Assembly (NCBI GenBank): GCA_964650405.1
Contig: CAZYTO010000059.1
Span: 1-22,184, forward strand
Length of the DNA stretch: 22,184 bases
Reading direction: 5' to 3'
Origin: CAZYTO01 sp964650405
GTDB taxonomy: Bacteria; Acidobacteriota; Thermoanaerobaculia; Gp7-AA8
Shown here: piece by piece, positions 14,299-21,479 of the stretch
How the letters are laid out: each line of letters starts with the position of its first letter
How positions within the stretch are numbered: position 1 is the stretch's first letter
Translations under genes and position numbers: made by a program
Notes under the pieces: generated by a model
The model's database searches: none
Told to the model about the DNA's origin: nothing
What the model saw: only the letters and a program-made list of their open reading frames with translations

Positions 14299-15008
14299 CA
14301 CTGCAGCTCCCGGACGACCTTCGCCACGTGCTCCACGGCGTCTTCGTTCTCCGCACCGTAGTACTCGCGGATCATGCCGTCCTTGTCGGCGACGACGAAT
14401 TTCGCGCTGTGGAGGATCGACTCGTTCGGCGAGGCGCCGGCATCGCCGGCGGCGAGCTTGAAGCCGTTCACCGAGAGGTTGATGATCGTCTCGCGGTTGC
14501 CGGTGAGGAAGATCCAGCGGTCGTCGTTGCGCACCTTCGTCGCGTAGTCGTGGAGCACGGCGGGCGTATCGCGGGCCGGATCGACGCTGATGGAGACGAA
14601 CCGCACCTTGGCGTTCTTGTCCACCTTCGTCGTGAGGCGCCGCAGGGTGGCCGTCATCATCGGACACGTCCCCGCGCAGTTCGTGAAGATGAAGTCGTAC
14701 ACCGTCACGTAGCCCTTCAGTTGGGCCAGGTTCACGGCCTTCCCGTTCTCGTCGACCAGCGCCGCGTCCGGGACCGGGAACAGCTTCGGCAGCGTCGATT
14801 CGTGCGACGTGCACGAGGCCAGAAGAACCGCGGCAAAGGCAAACACCAGGGCACGACCGCGTCGTGCCGAACCCCCGTGGGCGGGCGGGTGTTGTACAGT
14901 AGGCGTGGGAGGCGAGCCGCGCATCACCTGTAGGGCACGACCGCGTCGTGCCGAACCCCCGTGGGCGGGCGGGTGTTGCAGCATAACTTTGGGAGGCAAG
15001 CCGCGCAT
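14298..15008 (-). CDS. SCO1/SenC-type copper chaperone lipoprotein
   Basis: The 236-residue product (from the ATG at 15008) has the SCO copper site Cys111-x3-Cys115 in FTNCAGTCPMM and His200 in ILHSAKF. SCO proteins deliver copper to, or reduce, the CuA site of subunit II, on the outer face of the membrane. A lipobox LLAS-Cys66 marks it as a lipoprotein. Ahead of the hydrophobic signal lie two nearly identical 28-residue segments (MRGLPPKV... and MRGSPPTP...), translated from an 84-bp tandem repeat. The upstream ATG shares a base with the ctaB stop (TGATG), as at the next junction. The second ATG at 14924 would give 208 residues and is equally plausible. Neither has a good ribosome site. Confidence 0.88.
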   Translation of the reverse strand: MRGLPPKVMLQHPPAHGGSARRGRALQVMRGSPPTPTVQHPPAHGGSARRGRALVFAFAAVLLASCTSHESTLPKLFPVPDAALVDENGKAVNLAQLKGYVTVYDFIFTNCAGTCPMMTATLRRLTTKVDKNAKVRFVSISVDPARDTPAVLHDYATKVRNDDRWIFLTGNRETIINLSVNGFKLAAGDAGASPNESILHSAKFVVADKDGMIREYYGAENEDAVEHVAKVVRELQ

Positions 15009-15011
15009 CAC
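14848..15011. repeat. 84-bp tandem repeat with palindromes at the ctaB-SCO junction
   Basis: Two copies with an 84-base period lie at 14848-14931 and 14932-15011. Each contains the palindrome GGCACGAC-CGC-GTCGTGCC (14850-14868 and 14934-14952) and the C-rich run GAACCCCCGTGGGCGGGCGG. The copies differ mainly in a short stretch near 14895-14905. Since 84 is a multiple of three, the copies add 28 codons each to the SCO frame without shifting it. Confidence 0.85.
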
Positions 15012-15937
15012 ACCACGAGGAGCAGCATCACCACGACCAGGTAGAGGTTCGAGAGCATGAACAGGCGGCGGGCATTGCGGTTCGAGCGGTCGAGGAAGAA
15101 CTTCATCGCCGCGGCGGTGAGGGCCAGGCCGGAGATCATGGCTCCGGCCAGGTAGCCGAAGCCGGCCAGGGCGAAGAGCGGCGGAAGGGCGCTGACGCCG
15201 ATGAGGGCCAGGCTGTAGAGGATGGCCTGGCGCGCCGTGGCCCGGCCGTCGGCGTCGCGCACGGCGGTCATGGCGAAACCCGCCCGGCCGTAGTCCTCGC
15301 GGTACATCCAACTGATGGCCATGAAGTGCGGCAACTGCCAGAAGAAGAGGATGCCGAAGAGGATCCAGCCGCCGATGGCCAGGTGGTTCGTGGCCGCCGT
15401 CCAGCCCATCAGCGGAGGAATGGCGCCCGGCACCGCCCCGATGACCGTGCAGACCGTCGAGATCCGCTTCAGCGGCGTGTAGACGAAGATGTAGCTCGTC
15501 AGCGTCAACGCACCGAGGAGGGCGGTCAGGACGTTCACCGTGACCACGAGATAGACCGTGCCGATGACGGCGATGGCCGCCGCGAAGACGAGCGCCGCCC
15601 GCGGCGTGATCCGGCCGTCCGGCAGCGGACGCGTGCGGGTACGGCGCATCTTGGCGTCGTGCTCCCGCTCGACATACTGGTTGAGCGCATTCGTTCCCGC
15701 CGCGACGAGTGCCGTGCCCACGAGCGCGTGGAACAGCAGCCAGCCGTCCACGTGGTGTGCAGCGAAGAGATAGCCTGCCGCCGTGGTGATGAGGACCATC
15801 ATCACGATGCGGGCCTTGGACAGCACGAGATAGTCGCGCAGGACGTGGAGGACGGACAATCCTGTCCGTCCCTCAGACGAGGTTGCATGCACGGGTGACG
15901 GACAGGATTGTCCGTCGTCCAGCAAATGCGCGGTCAC
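15008..15937 (-). CDS. ctaB: Protoheme IX farnesyltransferase (heme O synthase)
   Basis: The 309-residue product is a UbiA-family membrane prenyltransferase with about eight or nine helices. LVLSKARIVMMVLITTAAGY, then NALNQYVEREHDAKMRRTRTRPLPDGRI, then YTPLKRISTVCTVIGAVPGAIPPLMGW and FFWQLPHFMAISWMYREDY are diagnostic of CtaB/CyoE. It attaches farnesyl to heme B, giving heme O for the next step. The GTG at 15937 overlaps the ctaA stop (GTGA). The first 28 residues or so (TAHLLDDGQSCPSPVHATSS...) are translated from an inverted repeat pair and are not part of the family fold. An in-frame TTG at 15859 is a possible shorter start. Confidence 0.93.
   Translation of the reverse strand: MTAHLLDDGQSCPSPVHATSSEGRTGLSVLHVLRDYLVLSKARIVMMVLITTAAGYLFAAHHVDGWLLFHALVGTALVAAGTNALNQYVEREHDAKMRRTRTRPLPDGRITPRAALVFAAAIAVIGTVYLVVTVNVLTALLGALTLTSYIFVYTPLKRISTVCTVIGAVPGAIPPLMGWTAATNHLAIGGWILFGILFFWQLPHFMAISWMYREDYGRAGFAMTAVRDADGRATARQAILYSLALIGVSALPPLFALAGFGYLAGAMISGLALTAAAMKFFLDRSNRNARRLFMLSNLYLVVVMLLLVV
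15850..15916. repeat. Inverted pair of palindromes at the ctaA-ctaB junction
   Basis: The hairpin at 15850-15871 is GGACGGACA-ATCC-TGTCCGTCC, and the hairpin at 15897-15916 is GACGGACA-GGAT-TGTCCGTC. The 20 bases at 15851-15870 and 15897-15916 are exact reverse complements. This gives the two-palindrome layout of bacterial interspersed (REP/BIME-like) elements. It lies inside the 5' end of the ctaB frame. Confidence 0.85.
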
Positions 15938-16995
15938 GCCGTCACCTCCGTGGCCAGGAGCGAGCCGGCCGGCTGCTTCGCCGTCCGCCACCCGATCGTG
16001 CGCGAAGTCAGTGCGATGACGACCGACAGGGCCAGCGTGATCGCGCCGTTCATCACGTGAAAGCTCGTGATGACCGGCAGCTTGCCGCTCCACACGGTGT
16101 ACGCGCCGAGGAAGAGCTGCCCGGCTACGACGGCGAGGAGGATCATGGCCAGCTCGCGGAGCGGGTGCCTGCCGGCGAAGCGAAGCAGCCGCACGGCGGT
16201 GATGACGGCCAGCGCAGCCACTGCCAGGGCGCCGACGCGGTGCACGAAATTGATCACGACGTCGAAGCTCGTGAACGGCGGCAGGATGTGGCCGAACGAC
16301 AGCGGAAAGTCGGGGATGGCCAAGCCCGCGCCGCGGTGGCGCATCACCGCTCCGGCGAAGACCTGCAGGAAGACGGTGGCGACGAGGGCTGTGGTCAGGC
16401 CGATCGGCGCATTGCCCCGCTCCACCGACTGCAGGTCGTTGTAGAAACGCGAGAAGAAGAAGGCAGTCGCGACGGCGAGGCAGAGGGCGATCTCCGCGAC
16501 GAGGCCGTGCGACACGGAGACGGGCTTCGGCAGGAGCAGCTTGACCGTCAGGCCGCCGAGGAGGCCCTGGAAGATGGTCGTACCGAGGAGCGCCCAACCG
16601 AGCTTGCGCAGCCGGGAACTGGTAGTTCCCCCGCCCACCGCTCGCCGCAACCCGCTCGCCCGTTCTCGGCCTGCCGCTCCGGAAGGCGAGAGCGGCGACG
16701 CCGCCCGTGCACTCCACAACTGGATCCAGATGGCCTGAATCAGCGTCAGGACGCCGAACGTCCCCGCCACGAGCCGATGGCCGTGCTCATAGAAGATTCC
16801 CCCCACCATCGGCGGAAAAAACATGCCGTAGCTCAGAGGCCAGTCCGGAACCGCCAGGCCCGACCCCGTGGACGTCACCTGTGCGCCGGCGAAGATCACG
16901 AAGGCCGCCCAGGCAGCGGTGAGCTTCGTGAAACGGCGGAGGGCGACGGGCACTTCGTAATTCGGGCGCGGACCGGGGGGGAGGGTGGTCTTCAT
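15934..16995 (-). CDS. ctaA: Heme A synthase
   Basis: The 353-residue product is a CtaA/COX15 protein with two related four-helix halves, marked by STGSGLAVPDWPLSYG (42-57) and RGAGLAIPDFPLSFG (221-235). The expected heme-ligand histidines are present: His71 or His73 in YEHGHRL, His163 in SVSHGL, His252 in FVHRVGA and His313 in SFHVMNG. It oxidises heme O to heme A in the membrane. Residues about 97-128 (ARAASPLSPSGAAGRERASG...TTSS) form a low-complexity cytoplasmic loop encoded by palindromic DNA and not expected in the family. The ATG at 16995 lies 50 bases after the subunit II stop. Its stop is overlapped by ctaB. Confidence 0.92.
   Translation of the reverse strand: MKTTLPPGPRPNYEVPVALRRFTKLTAAWAAFVIFAGAQVTSTGSGLAVPDWPLSYGMFFPPMVGGIFYEHGHRLVAGTFGVLTLIQAIWIQLWSARAASPLSPSGAAGRERASGLRRAVGGGTTSSRLRKLGWALLGTTIFQGLLGGLTVKLLLPKPVSVSHGLVAEIALCLAVATAFFFSRFYNDLQSVERGNAPIGLTTALVATVFLQVFAGAVMRHRGAGLAIPDFPLSFGHILPPFTSFDVVINFVHRVGALAVAALAVITAVRLLRFAGRHPLRELAMILLAVVAGQLFLGAYTVWSGKLPVITSFHVMNGAITLALSVVIALTSRTIGWRTAKQPAGSLLATEVTA
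16614..16696. repeat. Palindromic insert within ctaA
   Basis: Two hairpins lie within the low-complexity loop of ctaA. GGGAACT-GGT-AGTTCCC occupies 16614-16630. GCCGCTC at 16673-16679 pairs with GAGCGGC at 16690-16696 across ten bases. The stretch is translated in frame as about 30 Ala/Gly/Ser/Arg-rich residues. Confidence 0.55.
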
Positions 16996-17045
16996 CGTGA
17001 CTTCAGGAGCATATCAGCTTCGGTTTTGCTCTCGGGACAGGCAGC

Positions 17046-17819
17046 CTAAGACCCGCCGTTGGCGCCGACGGTCGGCGCGGAAGCGAGCCACTTCTGAAAT
17101 TCCTCGTGAGAGTGAACGAAGAGCTGGCCGCGCATCCGGTAGTGGCCGAGGCCGCAGAGCTGGGCGCAGGCGATCTCCCACTTCGTCCCGTCGTCGTTGG
17201 TCATGATCGGGGTGAAGTGGATGGGGATCACCTGCCCGGGAATGGCGTCCTGCTCGCTGCGCATCACCGGCAATTTGAAACTGTGGATGACGTCCTTCGA
17301 GCTGATGTGCACGATCACCGGACGGTTCACTTCGAGGTGGAGCTGGTTGAGGCTGGAGATGTCGTCTTTGCCGTGCGGGTCGCTCGGATCGAGGCCGAGC
17401 GGGTTCTCGGGGGTGACGAACTTCACGTCCGTGCGGCCGAAGACCCCGTCCTTGCCGGGATAGTGGATGTTCCAGGCGAACTGCTCGGCCACGACGCGCA
17501 CCTCGAGGGGCGGGTTCTTGGGGTCGTTCGGCTTTTCGGCCCAGTGGTACCAGATGGGGATGGAGAAGCCGACCAGCAGAATGACTTCGATGATGGCCAC
17601 GCCCGCCTCGGCGTACGTCGAGATGGGCGAGTGCGTGCCGTGGTAGTTCGCCCGCGGGTTGTTCTTGGCGCTGAAGCGGCGAAGGACGTAGAGGAAATAG
17701 AGGCCCCAGACCACGAAGAGCACCAGCATGAGCCAGTGCACCACGGCGTTGAGGGAGTCGATCTGGTCGGCGTGCGCCGACGCCCCGACCGGCATGTACT
17801 GGGCGAGAAACTCTTTCAT
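17046..17819 (-). CDS. coxB: Cytochrome c oxidase subunit II
   Basis: The 257-residue product has two N-terminal membrane helices (about 27-45 and 72-92). The CuA cupredoxin domain follows. Its binuclear copper ligands are all visible: His179 (VIHSFKLP), Cys218, Cys222, His226 and Met229 in CAQLCGLGHYRM. QFAWNIHYPG supplies the aromatic residues of the electron entry site. The domain takes electrons from a soluble donor and passes them to heme a in subunit I. There is no fused cytochrome c domain, unlike caa3 enzymes. The ATG follows directly after the stop of the 96-residue gene, with GGGAGGAG upstream inside that gene. It is placed after subunits I, III and IV, an unusual order. Confidence 0.95.
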   Translation of the reverse strand: MKEFLAQYMPVGASAHADQIDSLNAVVHWLMLVLFVVWGLYFLYVLRRFSAKNNPRANYHGTHSPISTYAEAGVAIIEVILLVGFSIPIWYHWAEKPNDPKNPPLEVRVVAEQFAWNIHYPGKDGVFGRTDVKFVTPENPLGLDPSDPHGKDDISSLNQLHLEVNRPVIVHISSKDVIHSFKLPVMRSEQDAIPGQVIPIHFTPIMTNDDGTKWEIACAQLCGLGHYRMRGQLFVHSHEEFQKWLASAPTVGANGGS

Positions 17820-18110
17820 CTAGATCACTCCTCCCGGAAGGACCTTCATCGATTCGCGCCGGCGGCGCAGTTTCTGTGCATGGCGCCAGAAGCTCCAGAA
17901 CATCGCAATGAACCCGATCTGCACGAAGACAATCGTCCCCAGCAGAAAGGCGATGCCGTTGTTCGTGCCCTTGGTCATCGGCGAATTCGGCGCGCCGTAA
18001 CAGGAAGGACAGGCAGATGCGAATTGCGGGATCAGGACGGCGATGACGATCGCAGCGATCAGCGCCCCGCGACCGAACGGCGACCAGCGACCAGCGGACA
18101 GCGGCCTCAT
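17820..18110 (-). CDS. Small exported or membrane protein of the oxidase cluster
   Basis: The 96-residue product has an N-terminal hydrophobic segment (ALIAAIVIAVLIPQFASA, about 16-33), then CPSCYGAPNSP. A second hydrophobic helix follows (IAFLLGTIVFVQIGFIAMFW, about 53-72), and then a basic tail. The CPSCYGAP motif could bind a metal or form a disulfide next to the membrane. It resembles small unannotated proteins in acidobacterial oxidase loci; no name is known to me. Its ATG overlaps the upstream small gene (ATGA), and coxB starts right after its stop. The first 12 or so residues (RPLSAGRWSPFG) are encoded by heptamer repeats. Confidence 0.75.
   Translation of the reverse strand: MRPLSAGRWSPFGRGALIAAIVIAVLIPQFASACPSCYGAPNSPMTKGTNNGIAFLLGTIVFVQIGFIAMFWSFWRHAQKLRRRRESMKVLPGGVI
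18079..18106. repeat. Four heptamers at the 5' end of the small membrane protein gene
   Basis: GGCGACC, AGCGACC, AGCGGAC and AGCGGCC follow without a gap and stop just before the start codon complement at 18108-18110. They encode the positively charged n-region of the downstream signal or anchor segment. Confidence 0.55.
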
Positions 18111-18307
18111 TCCATCTCCCGGAACTTGCGTATAGCGTGCACCCCGTAGGCGACGAGCGCCACGCCGCAGGCGAAGAAGATCACCGCCAGCGCGATCGCC
18201 GTGCCCGAGCGGCTGGCCTGCCACTCGCGCAGCCCCCACGCCGCGACGAAGGCGGAAAGCGCCACCGACACGGCGATGAAGAAGAGGTGAAACGCGCGCA
18301 GGGACAT
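18107..18307 (-). CDS. Small two-helix membrane protein of the oxidase cluster
   Basis: The 66-residue product has two hydrophobic helices. HLFFIAVSVALSAFVAAWGL lies near 7-26 and IALAVIFFACGVALVAYGV near 38-56, separated by a short polar loop (REWQASRSGT); a basic end, RKFREME, follows. The size and position suggest an accessory oxidase subunit or assembly factor. No family could be named. It starts 15 bases after the subunit IV stop, and its stop overlaps the next start codon (ATGA), which supports real translation of both small frames. Confidence 0.72.
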   Translation of the reverse strand: MSLRAFHLFFIAVSVALSAFVAAWGLREWQASRSGTAIALAVIFFACGVALVAYGVHAIRKFREME

Positions 18308-18322
18308 GGCTCAAATGGGCAC

Positions 18323-18697
18323 TCAGTAGTGAAGTTTATCGATGTAGTGCGAGACGGGCACGCTCATCAACACGATGAAGAAGAGCACCGTGAGCATGAG
18401 GATGCCGTAGATCAGTTTTTTTTCGGAGATGAGGTGCATGAAGAAGCCCGCCACCAGCGAGCCCTTCAACACCGCCACGAACATCGCCACCAGGATGGCA
18501 TAGTGCACGGGGAGGTCGAAGCCGTAGCAGACGCCTACCGTGACGCCGGTCAGCACGGCCAGGGCGCCGAAGATGATCAGGTAGACCCGCATCTCCTTCC
18601 GGATCTCCTCCGGCGTGTGGTGGTGCGAGCCCGCATCCCCCTCGCCGTGTCCGTGATCGGTAAGCGGTGTCCCGCCGGTTGCGACGTGTTCTGTCAT
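18323..18697 (-). CDS. Cytochrome c oxidase subunit IV (prokaryotic type)
   Basis: The 124-residue product has a His-rich cytoplasmic start (DHGHGEGDAGSHHH) and three predicted helices. VYLIIFGALAVLTGVTVGV is near 38-56, ILVAMFVAVLKGSLVAGFFMHL near 68-89, and ILMLTVLFFIVLMSV near 98-112. The KGSLVAGFFMHL segment is the hallmark of bacterial COX subunit IV (COX4_pro_2). The subunit stabilises the oxidase but is not catalytic. A ribosome site (AGGAGA) lies about six bases before the ATG, overlapping the subunit III stop region. It sits between subunit III and the two small membrane proteins. Confidence 0.9.
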   Translation of the reverse strand: MTEHVATGGTPLTDHGHGEGDAGSHHHTPEEIRKEMRVYLIIFGALAVLTGVTVGVCYGFDLPVHYAILVAMFVAVLKGSLVAGFFMHLISEKKLIYGILMLTVLFFIVLMSVPVSHYIDKLHY

Positions 18698-18706
18698 GCG
18701 CGTCTC

Positions 18707-19372
18707 CTACAGCAGATACAGAGTCGGGAAGAGGAAGATCCAAACCAGGTCGACGAAGTGCCAGTACAGGCCCGTCACCTCGACGCGGTTCGTGTACTGC
18801 TGCTGGTCCTTGTGCCACATCTTCTGTCCCCACGGCGTGAGGAAGTAGCTGAAGACCGCCACGCCGCCCAGCACGTGCAGACCGTGCAGGCCGGTCATGA
18901 CGAAGTAGGTGGCGTAGAAGTTGTTCGTGCTGGGGAAATGGTGGTGGTGGAACTTCGTGCCGTACTCGATCGACTTGATGATGAGGAAGCCGAGCGCGCA
19001 GAGCAGCGTGAGCCCGATGTAGCGCTTCCCCTTGCGGAAGTCATTCAGGCGCAGGTGCGACCAGGCCATGATGACCGTGACCGACGAAGCGATGAGGATG
19101 AACGTATTGAGCGTCGCCCAGGGCACACTCAACTGGCCGCCCGCCTCGGACTGGTCGAAGCCGCGCGGCCAGTGCTCAGCGCCGGTGCGCAGCAGGATGA
19201 GCGTCGAGAACAGCGCCCCGAAAAGCATCACTTCCGAGGCCAGGAAGAGCCAGATCCCCAGCTTGCCGTTGTACACGCCCGTGTCCGGGCGCGCGTGCAC
19301 GGTATAGGGAATCTCCAGCTCGTGATGGCCGCCGTCATGTCCATGACCGGCGTCGATGGCGTGGGCATCCAT
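18707..19372 (-). CDS. coxC: Cytochrome c oxidase subunit III
   Basis: The 221-residue product has five predicted helices and the typical short-form subunit III motifs. LGIWLFLASEVMLFGALFST (38-57) contains the conserved Glu, FVMTGLHGLHVLGG lies near 157-170, and TGLYWHFVDLVWIFLFPTLYLL closes the protein. It supports subunit I without binding cofactors. The N-terminus is His/Gly-rich (DAGHGHDGGHHE), a feature shared with subunit IV and possibly involved in copper handling. It begins four bases after the subunit I stop. Confidence 0.95.
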   Translation of the reverse strand: MDAHAIDAGHGHDGGHHELEIPYTVHARPDTGVYNGKLGIWLFLASEVMLFGALFSTLILLRTGAEHWPRGFDQSEAGGQLSVPWATLNTFILIASSVTVIMAWSHLRLNDFRKGKRYIGLTLLCALGFLIIKSIEYGTKFHHHHFPSTNNFYATYFVMTGLHGLHVLGGVAVFSYFLTPWGQKMWHKDQQQYTNRVEVTGLYWHFVDLVWIFLFPTLYLL

Positions 19373-19376
19373 TTCG

Positions 19377-21290
19377 TCAGATCTCCTTCTGGGCCACTGC
19401 GGCGGCGGTCAGCATGCCTCCGCCCACGGGGGCGGGAGGTGCTTCGCTCTCGACGTGCTGGGGGATGAAATCGGCGGACGCCCCGGGGACGCTGTACTCG
19501 TACGGCCCGCGGTAGACGACCGGCATCACCTCGAAGTTGCCATGACCGAGCGGAGGCGACGTCGTGGCCGCCCACTCCAGCGTCGTGGCATCCCACGGGT
19601 TCTGGTTCGCCGCGCTGCTGCGGTGTCCGGCCAGGGCGGCGAAGGTGTTGTAGAAGAAGTTGAGGATGAACGGCACCTGGAAGCAGAACAGGCCGATGGC
19701 GCAGCCGGACATGAACGGGTTCGTGGCCGCGGCGATGGCCTTGGCGTGCTCGTACTGCAGGCCGCCGTCATAGAGGCGGCGCGACACGCCCGCCAGCCCT
19801 TGCACGAACATGGGGAAGAAGATGCCGTTGATGCAGAAGAACGAGCCCCAGAAGTGGACCTTGCCCCAGAACTCGTTGAGCCGCCGGCCGCTGATCTTCG
19901 GGAACCAGTAGTAGATGCCGGCGAACATGGCGAAGATCGTCCCCGGCGCCACGACGTAGTGGAAGTGGCCGATGACGTAGTACGTGTCGTGCAGGTGCAG
20001 GTCCGTCGCCGCCAGGCCGAGGGGCAGTCCGGTCAGGCCGCCGATGCCGAACATGGGCAGGAAGGCCAGGGCGAACAGCATGGGCGTGTTGAACCGGATC
20101 GACCCGCCGTAAAGCGAGAGAAAGAGCGCGCTGAGGATGATCACCGAGGGGATGGAGATGATCATCGTCGTGGTCTGGAAGAAGGCGCTGATCATCGTGC
20201 CCATGCCGGTGAGGAACATGTGGTGAGCCCAGACGATGAACGACATGAAGCCGAGGAAGACGGCCGCGTAGACCATCGACTTGTAGCCCCACAGCGGCTT
20301 GCGGGTGTTGTTCGCGATGATCTCGGCGACGATCCCCATCGCCGGGAGGATCAGGACGTACACCTCGGGGTGGGCCAGGAACCAGAACAGGTGCTGCCAG
20401 AGGAGCGGATTGCCGCCGCCGGCGTTGGCCAGGTGCGTCCCGCTGACGACCAGGCCGCTGGGCAGGAAGAAGCTCGTCCCGGCCACGCGGTCCATGAGCT
20501 GCAGGATGCCCGCGGCCTCCAGCGGCGGAAAGGCCAGCAGGAGCAGGAACGACGTCACCAGCTGCGCGTGCACGAAGAAGGGGAAGCGCATGAACGTCAT
20601 GCCCTTGGCCCGCAACTGGAGGATGGTGACGATGAAGTTCACCGAGCCGAGGAGCGACGAGGTGATGAGGAAGATCATGCCCACCAGCCAGAATGTCTGG
20701 CCGCGGTTGGCGATGACGGAGAGCGGCGGATAGGACGTCCAGCCGGAGTTGGCCGTGCCGCCCGGATCGAGGAAGCTGAGGAGCATGACCACGCCGCCCG
20801 GCGCATAGCACCAGAAGCTGGCCATGTTCAGCCGCGGGAAGGCCATGTCCGGGGCGCCGATCTGCAGGGGGACGACGTAGTTGCCGAAGGCGCCCACGGC
20901 CAGCGGCACGATGGCCAGGAAGACCATGATCGTTCCGTGCATGGCCCCGAGCTGATTGTAGGCCTCGGGGAGCAGCACGCCGCCCGGCGCGCGGCCCTCT
21001 CCGAGGATCTTCATCAACGAAAACGCCTGCCCCGGCCACCCGAGCTGCAGGCGCATGAGGATCATCAGTGAGAAGCCGAAGAGGAGGAAGCAGAGCGCCA
21101 TGAAGCCGTACTGCATCCCGATGACTTTGTGGTCGGTCGAAAAGAGGTACTGCTTCCAGAACGGCAGCTTGTGCCGCTCGGCAAGCATGCGCTCGTTCCG
21201 CTCCGTCAGCTCCGCCTCACGCGTCGCGCCGAGGACGTCCTTGTAATCGACCCAGTGCTTCCCGATCCTGACCTGTCGTCGTATGGCCAC
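19377..21290 (-). CDS. coxA: Cytochrome c oxidase subunit I with an altered K-channel
   Basis: The 637-residue product is a heme-copper oxidase catalytic subunit with 12 or more helices. Heme a ligands are His118 (AMHGT) and His444, and heme a3 is bound by His442 (IGHFHYV). CuB ligands are His307, in HPEVY with the cross-linked Tyr311 and Glu309, and His356-His357 (WAHHM). The D-channel Asp148 (GAPDMAFPRLN) is also present. In type A oxidases the next helix reads PTGIK, with the K-channel lysine; here it reads PSVII (381-385), so the lysine is Ile385. The start is GTG with GGAGG four bases upstream. The C-terminal extension (about 530-637) has one more helix and a Pro-rich tail. Reduction of oxygen to water and proton pumping are the expected functions. 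Confidence 0.95.
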   Translation of the reverse strand: MAIRRQVRIGKHWVDYKDVLGATREAELTERNERMLAERHKLPFWKQYLFSTDHKVIGMQYGFMALCFLLFGFSLMILMRLQLGWPGQAFSLMKILGEGRAPGGVLLPEAYNQLGAMHGTIMVFLAIVPLAVGAFGNYVVPLQIGAPDMAFPRLNMASFWCYAPGGVVMLLSFLDPGGTANSGWTSYPPLSVIANRGQTFWLVGMIFLITSSLLGSVNFIVTILQLRAKGMTFMRFPFFVHAQLVTSFLLLLAFPPLEAAGILQLMDRVAGTSFFLPSGLVVSGTHLANAGGGNPLLWQHLFWFLAHPEVYVLILPAMGIVAEIIANNTRKPLWGYKSMVYAAVFLGFMSFIVWAHHMFLTGMGTMISAFFQTTTMIISIPSVIILSALFLSLYGGSIRFNTPMLFALAFLPMFGIGGLTGLPLGLAATDLHLHDTYYVIGHFHYVVAPGTIFAMFAGIYYWFPKISGRRLNEFWGKVHFWGSFFCINGIFFPMFVQGLAGVSRRLYDGGLQYEHAKAIAAATNPFMSGCAIGLFCFQVPFILNFFYNTFAALAGHRSSAANQNPWDATTLEWAATTSPPLGHGNFEVMPVVYRGPYEYSVPGASADFIPQHVESEAPPAPVGGGMLTAAAVAQKEI

Positions 21291-21304
21291 GGCCCCTCCA
21301 AACT

Positions 21305-21479
21305 AAGTGCCGAGAACTCAGTGCCGAGTGCTGAGTGCCGAGTGCCGAGTCGCTGAACCCTCTCGGCACTCAGCACCCGGCACTCAGCACTCTCTTACTA
21401 TCCCCTTGAAACCGAGTGCTCCGTGCCGCCGATTCGCTGAGCCCTCTCGGCACTCAGCACCCGGCACTCGGCACTTGCC
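21305..21479. repeat. Inverted heptamer arrays with an 84-bp duplication
   Basis: Thirteen in-phase heptamers fill 21305-21395. The first half has GAGTGCC-type units and the second half the complementary GGCACTC type, so the two halves can pair over about 30 bases. A second copy of the right half (CTCTCGGCACTCAGCACCCG) recurs 84 bases later. It ends at the stop codon of the cupredoxin-like gene, whose last bases (CCCCTTGAA) are also duplicated in the first copy. Confidence 0.8.

Noticed and set aside
14848..15011. Insertion sequence or MITE with target-site duplication.
   Set aside because: The copies are a head-to-tail tandem with internal palindromes; no terminal inverted repeats bounding the unit and no flanking duplication were seen.
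15938..16717. Extension of the ctaB frame over ctaA.
   Set aside because: It overlaps ctaA completely out of frame; the GTG at 15937 in a GTGA overlap is the natural start.
19356..21071. A 571-codon open frame on the plus strand opposite coxA.
   Set aside because: It is rich in Arg, Glu, Asp and His with no hydrophobic core and mirrors a certain oxidase subunit I gene; in GC-rich genes the opposite strand often stays open.
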